Source: DAOQAU01 sp035354275 (GTDB lineage Bacteria; Cyanobacteriota; Vampirovibrionia; Gastranaerophilales; Gastranaerophilaceae). From it: a stretch of 16,484 nucleotides of DNA. The stretch is taken from contig DAOQAU010000036.1 of the NCBI GenBank assembly GCA_035354275.1, forward strand, positions 1 to 16,484. The letters run 5' to 3'. Made by a program: the position numbers and the translations under genes. The notes under the pieces were generated by a model. That model did no database searches. It saw only the letters and a program-made list of their open reading frames with translations, and was not told the origin of the DNA. Positions 12,992 to 16,484 of the stretch are shown here, one piece after another (within the stretch, counting starts at the first letter, position 1; each line of letters begins with the position of its first letter).

Positions 12992-14866
12992 TTATCTCCG
13001 AAATGTGTCTTTAATTTTATCTCTTAGTTGAATTTGTACTTTTAGGGCTTCTGTATCATCATCATTTACGTTTTTGTACAAATTTCTCATTTCATTTCTT
13101 TCAATTTCCCGCTGACATTGCCGAATTTTATTGATATTTTCATCAATAACGGCCTTAAAGTCTGTTTCTGATAGGTTATTAAAAGTTTCTGATATGCATA
13201 TTAAATCTGTAATAATTGCCTTTATTTCCTCGTCTTGAACAAAATTAATGTATAATTGCTCAATTAATGCTTTCACATTATTTACGGTACATATTAATTT
13301 GTCAATTGTAGTTTTAACAATTATTAATTTTTCATGATCAAATTTAATATTGCTAATCATTTCGTTTATCTGTTGAAATGTGAAATGACTTTCATTTATT
13401 AAATAAAGGCTCAATAAATTTTTTTGCGCTTTTTCCATGATATTTGAAGATTTTGTTACAATTGGATTCAAAACATTATTTGACAATGGTTTTTGAAAAT
13501 CAATTTTCTTAATTTCCTTTTGCAGAGCCTCTTCATCGATATTCAAAGCTGAAGCCACCATCTTAATATACTCTGAAAGAATAATTTTATTCTGGATTTC
13601 AGCTAAAATCGGAATAATTTCTTTAACCAACTTCAATTTTTCGGTCGGAGTTTTTGCTTCGTTTTTCTGTTTTAAGACCTGATTAAGCTGAAAATCGAGC
13701 AAAAGCGGAGCGTGTTCAAGATATTTTGCATATTCTTTTGCTCCGGCTGTTCTTATGAATTCATCGGGATCTTTGCCTTCGGGCGGAGTAATTACGCGGA
13801 TTTCGCAGGCATATTTTTCATTGCTTGTGCTGGAATAGGATTCGTCAAACTGTTTTACGTTTCCAAGCCCCGTAAACGCTTCTTTAATAATCTCTGCGCC
13901 TCTTTGAGCCGCTTTAAGCCCTGCAGAATCTGTGTCAAAAGAAAGATAAATTTTTCTTGACTTTGAATATCTTGAAATAAGCTTTATGTGCTCTGTTGTA
14001 AGTGACGTTCCGCATGATGCAACGCAATTTTCGATTCCGTTTGCCTGCGCGGAGATTACATCAAAGTAGCCTTCCATTACAATCACGCTATCAGACTGCT
14101 TTATGGCTTCTTTTGCAAAGTAAAGCCCGTATAAAATCTTGCTTTTGTTATAAATCAAAGAATCAGAAGAATTTAAATATTTGGGGTTCTGGCCTTCTTC
14201 AAGGGCGCGCGCGCCAAAAGCAACAATGTCGCCCATTTCATCGTGAATAGGAATTATAATTCTATTTCTGAACCTGTCCGTGTAAGTCCCTTTTGAAGAT
14301 TTAAGGACAAGTCCTGCTTTTTCCAAAACATCGTCGGAAAACTTGTCTTTAAGCGAAACGTAAAGGTGATTAGGCTCTTTTGAAGCAAGCCCCAGCGAAT
14401 ATCTTTTTATAATTTTTTCGTCAATTCCCCTGTTGTTAAGATAAGAAAGTGCGGTTGAGCCCTCAGATGAAGCAAAAAGTACTTGTTGGTAAAATTCTGC
14501 CGCTTTTGCGCACGCCTTAATCATCTGGTCTTTAACGTCTTTATTTTTTACACCCGAAAAAGTCGATGGCAATTCAAGCCCGAACTCGCTTGCAAGCTCT
14601 TTTATAAGTTCTGAAAAATTTATTCCGCGAGTTTTTATGATGTAGCTGAGCGCATCGCCGCCTTCTCCGCAACCAAAGCACTTATAAATCCCTTTTGCGG
14701 GATTAACAGAAAACGAGGGGGTTTTTTCTTTATGAAAAGGGCACAATCCCCAGTAATTCCCGCCGGATTTTTTCAAGATAACGTCTTTTGAAACGACATC
14801 CAAAATATCCAATCTATCCTTAATTTGAGATACAACATCCTCAAACGTTACACTACTCATACTCAC
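12992..14866 (-). CDS. dnaG: DNA primase
   Basis: 624 residues from GTG 14866, or 622 from ATG 14860. AAGGA lies 4 nt before the GTG and 10 nt before the ATG, so either start is possible. DnaG makes RNA primers at the replication fork with DnaB helicase. The CHC2 zinc finger is intact: C42-P-F-H45 and C63-F-G-C66. The RNA polymerase core has FRNRIIIPI (199-207), the Toprim EGYFDV (265-270) and DTDSAG (311-316), supplying the acidic metal ligands. The C-terminal part (about 440-624) is Asn/Lys/Ile-rich and poorly conserved, as is normal for the helicase-interacting domain. The gene forms the classic macromolecular-synthesis pair with rpoD, but rpsU is absent. A TAAAAT (14888-14883) upstream could be its -10 box, though no good -35 box accompanies it. 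Confidence 0.97.
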   Translation of the reverse strand: MSMSSVTFEDVVSQIKDRLDILDVVSKDVILKKSGGNYWGLCPFHKEKTPSFSVNPAKGIYKCFGCGEGGDALSYIIKTRGINFSELIKELASEFGLELPSTFSGVKNKDVKDQMIKACAKAAEFYQQVLFASSEGSTALSYLNNRGIDEKIIKRYSLGLASKEPNHLYVSLKDKFSDDVLEKAGLVLKSSKGTYTDRFRNRIIIPIHDEMGDIVAFGARALEEGQNPKYLNSSDSLIYNKSKILYGLYFAKEAIKQSDSVIVMEGYFDVISAQANGIENCVASCGTSLTTEHIKLISRYSKSRKIYLSFDTDSAGLKAAQRGAEIIKEAFTGLGNVKQFDESYSSTSNEKYACEIRVITPPEGKDPDEFIRTAGAKEYAKYLEHAPLLLDFQLNQVLKQKNEAKTPTEKLKLVKEIIPILAEIQNKIILSEYIKMVASALNIDEEALQKEIKKIDFQKPLSNNVLNPIVTKSSNIMEKAQKNLLSLYLINESHFTFQQINEMISNIKFDHEKLIIVKTTIDKLICTVNNVKALIEQLYINFVQDEEIKAIITDLICISETFNNLSETDFKAVIDENINKIRQCQREIERNEMRNLYKNVNDDDTEALKVQIQLRDKIKDTFRR

Positions 14867-14921
14867 CTAATCCTTCAATAACATTTTAACATCAATAATT
14901 TTTTCTCACACCCTACACTAA

Positions 14922-14969
14922 GCCTAATTTTTGTTAATTTTTGTAAATTACAACGCCTTTAAATTAGGC
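14922..14969. promoter_or_regulatory. Inverted repeat upstream of dnaG
   Basis: GCCTAATTT (14922-14930) and AAATTAGGC (14961-14969) are perfect 9-bp complements separated by 30 nt. Two tandem TTTTTGT(A/T)AA-like repeats lie in between. It sits about 35 bp upstream of the presumed dnaG -10 box, where an operator could act. It is too widely spaced for a classic dimer site, so a DNA loop or an RNA hairpin is also possible. Confidence 0.4.
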
Positions 14970-15040
14970 GACGCAAAAAGCGAATTTGAAAAAGAACCGA
15001 ATAACTTCCAAGTTTGAGCATAAAAATCATTAATAAACAG

Positions 15041-15069
15041 GGCGGGTTTTCGTGAAACGAAAACCCGCC
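15041..15069 (-). terminator. Hairpin terminator after the aminotransferase gene
   Basis: A perfect 13-bp stem GGCGGGTTTTCGT/ACGAAAACCCGCC with a 3-nt loop begins 22 bp past the aminotransferase stop. On the minus strand the tail after the stem is only CTGTTTATT; on the plus strand GCTTTTTAG follows. It is therefore probably the terminator of the aminotransferase gene, but it would work at least as well in the opposite direction. Confidence 0.75.
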
Positions 15070-15090
15070 GCTTTTTAGTATTTGAAATAT

Positions 15091-16338
15091 TTAATTATTA
15101 AAATAAAATCCGTCTTTTTTCATTCTATCAATGACTTCATAAATATTTTCATCGCTGCAGACGATTGAAATTCTAAAAAATCCTTCGCCGTATTTCCCAA
15201 AGCCGTCGCCGGGAACGGCTATAATGCCGGAGGTTCTCATCAAATCGTCGGTAAATTCTTTTGATGTTTTATATCTTGGCGGAATAGGCAGCCACAGATA
15301 AAAAGTTGCATTTGGAATGTTAATATTGTCAATGTCCCAACCTAATTCTGACAACCCTTTTATAAAAATATCCTGTTTCTTTTTAAACCCTGCATTTGCT
15401 TTTTTAATGTATTCTTCACCCTCTTTTGAGTTCAAGACTTCAGATGCCGCTTTTTGCAAGGCTTTAAAAATCCCTGTATCAATCGTGGTTTTAAGCTTAC
15501 CGAAAATCGAAACCGCCTCGGAATTACCGCAAACCCAACCCAAACGCCAACCTGTCATCGCATAAGGTTTTGAAAAGCTGAAAAATTCAACCGCAATATC
15601 TTTTGCGCCTTCAAGTTCTAAAACACTGTGCGGGCGGTCATTTTCGTCAAAATACATATCCGTATAAGCCGCATCTGATATAAGCAAAATATTGTGTTTT
15701 TTGCAAAATTCAACCAATTTTTTAAAATAATCAAGCGTAGCTGTCGCGCCAAGCGGATTGTTAGGGTAATTTATCACCAACGCTTTAATTTTTTTCTCAT
15801 CGTAACCCTCTTTTTTAAGCTGCGCCAAAACTTCTTCCATATCGGGCATGTAATTGTTCTCATAAGTCAGAGGGATTGAATATCCCACCCCGCCTGAAAC
15901 CTTTATCATTTCTTTGTAAGATGCGTATCCGGGATCGGGAATTAAGATAATATCGCGCTCAAATTCGTCTTTTTTGGCCGTAATCAAAGCCCTGATAAAA
16001 TTTGCCAAACCTTCTTTTGAACCGATAAGCGAAAAAACTTCTGTTTTAGACTCTAAATCAACCCCGAAGCGCTCTTTCATCCTTTTTGCAACGGCTTCCA
16101 GATAAAAAGCTTCGCCTTTTGGGCTTGAATAAGAGTGGATTCCTTCAACATCAAGCGCATCTTTTAATTTGTCAATAACAAATTGAGGAGGATTATCAAC
16201 AGGCGCGCCCAAAGACAATGCTATCGGGCTTCTGCCTTTTGAAATCAAATCAGGCTTAATACGAGCCACTTCCTCAGAAATCTTAAACATAATGTATGTT
16301 TCTAAGGTCTGAATATAATCGTTAAAAAATTTTTTCAT
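15091..16338 (-). CDS. Class I/II PLP aminotransferase, LL-diaminopimelate aminotransferase-like
   Basis: 415 residues from ATG 16338. This start is chosen because GGAGG (16348-16344) lies 5 nt upstream; an in-frame GTG at 16350 would place the ribosome site inside the gene. Fold type I motifs: LGAPVDNPP (43-51), HSYSSPKGEAFYLEAVAKRM (68-87), GSKEG (106-110), NYPNNPLG (190-197, with the substrate/PLP Asn), DAAY (222-225, the Asp pairing with the pyridine N) and SFSKPYAMTGWRLGW (254-268, PLP-binding Lys257). The S-x-SK-x-Y-x-MTGWR-x-G form and overall length resemble DapL/DapC-like enzymes. DapL converts tetrahydrodipicolinate directly to LL-diaminopimelate for lysine and peptidoglycan. Aspartate or alanine aminotransferases share these motifs, so the exact substrate is inferred only. 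The gene stands alone, followed by a hairpin terminator. Confidence 0.85.
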   Translation of the reverse strand: MKKFFNDYIQTLETYIMFKISEEVARIKPDLISKGRSPIALSLGAPVDNPPQFVIDKLKDALDVEGIHSYSSPKGEAFYLEAVAKRMKERFGVDLESKTEVFSLIGSKEGLANFIRALITAKKDEFERDIILIPDPGYASYKEMIKVSGGVGYSIPLTYENNYMPDMEEVLAQLKKEGYDEKKIKALVINYPNNPLGATATLDYFKKLVEFCKKHNILLISDAAYTDMYFDENDRPHSVLELEGAKDIAVEFFSFSKPYAMTGWRLGWVCGNSEAVSIFGKLKTTIDTGIFKALQKAASEVLNSKEGEEYIKKANAGFKKKQDIFIKGLSELGWDIDNINIPNATFYLWLPIPPRYKTSKEFTDDLMRTSGIIAVPGDGFGKYGEGFFRISIVCSDENIYEVIDRMKKDGFYFNN

Positions 16339-16378
16339 TTTCACCTCCACAATTATATTTTATTATAAAAAAATAACA

Positions 16379-16387
16379 TGGTATAAT
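16379..16387 (+). promoter_or_regulatory. Possible extended -10 promoter facing right
   Basis: TGGTATAAT (16379-16387) matches an extended -10 element on the plus strand, but no good -35 box is seen. It would drive transcription into the repeat at 16407 and out of the window. On the minus strand the same AT-rich segment (16351-16390) must hold the aminotransferase promoter, where two TATAAT-like hexamers occur, but I cannot single one out. Confidence 0.3.
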
Positions 16388-16406
16388 TGTGGGGTTAAAA
16401 TCAAGC

Positions 16407-16484
16407 TGTCATGCTGAATTTACAAATCCTCTTGTTTCCGAAGCGAAGCGAGGATTACAAGGGAGGGTGTCGCTTGCGACGTAT
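16407..16484. repeat. Second copy of the TGTCATGCTGAA repeat family, cut by the window edge
   Basis: The first 12 bases equal the left end of the element at 4113. The interior differs. AATCCTC (near 16425) pairs with GAGGATT (near 16449) across a 17-nt, GAAGCGAAGC-containing loop, and GTCGC-TT-GCGAC forms another hairpin near the edge. It may be a composite of two REP-like families. The right end is not in the window. Confidence 0.6.

Noticed and set aside
16339..16350. Aminotransferase start at GTG 16350
   Set aside because: The GTG overlaps the GGAGG ribosome site that serves ATG 16338 at ideal spacing, so the ATG is the start.

Overview
The window is AT-rich, low-GC bacterial DNA that is mostly ordinary chromosomal housekeeping sequence, with two repeat-rich intergenic stretches. 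My best guess for the source is a non-photosynthetic relative of Cyanobacteria (Vampirovibrionia/'Melainabacteria', Gastranaerophilales-like). This is inference from four things: the consecutive order murC-murB-ddl-ftsQ, a DapL-like aminotransferase, a dnaG-rpoD pair, and two adjacent unknown membrane proteins that share a short N-terminal (I/N)-x-F-x-G-type motif that I associate with proteins of that group. No rRNA, tRNA or other taxonomic marker is present to settle it.

Layout, left to right. 1-702 (-) is the N-terminal part of an exported GH13 alpha-amylase-like protein that runs off the left edge. Positions 933-2581 (+) hold two overlapping genes for unknown membrane proteins. Positions 2593-4062 (-) encode a phosphomannomutase/phosphoglucomutase. 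Position 4235 (+) starts a lone MalF/UgpA-type sugar ABC permease, preceded by a 75-bp palindromic dispersed repeat. From 10697 down to 5122 (-) runs a compact operon murC-murB-ddl-ftsQ-nadE with overlapping or nearly touching genes. It covers UDP-MurNAc formation and alanine ligation, D-Ala-D-Ala supply, the divisome protein FtsQ, and finally NAD synthetase. The glutaminase domain of this NAD synthetase looks degenerate.

Positions 10698-11873 carry no convincing protein gene. This stretch holds the murC promoter, a long AT palindrome, a strong plus-strand promoter and, about 150 bp further on, a textbook terminator. Together these suggest an undescribed small RNA of about 140-150 nt. After that comes some 740 bp of direct repeats, hairpins and REP-like elements, including a direct-repeat pair in which one copy seems to have been interrupted by a 138-bp nested palindrome. 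Positions 11874-14866 (-) hold dnaG-rpoD, the core of the macromolecular-synthesis operon without rpsU. Positions 15091-16338 (-) encode a class I/II aminotransferase resembling LL-diaminopimelate aminotransferase, a possible source of the diaminopimelate used in peptidoglycan. The right edge begins another copy of the dispersed repeat family seen at 4113.

How the genes fit together: the central operon and the aminotransferase serve cell-wall precursor synthesis and division. The GH13 protein, the hexose-phosphate mutase and the sugar permease are carbohydrate genes, scattered as single units rather than grouped in one operon. I found no defence system, CRISPR array, transposase, integrase or phage gene. 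The most novel material is non-coding (the sRNA candidate and the nested repeats), followed by the unusual NadE and GH13 active-site regions and the two unknown membrane proteins.
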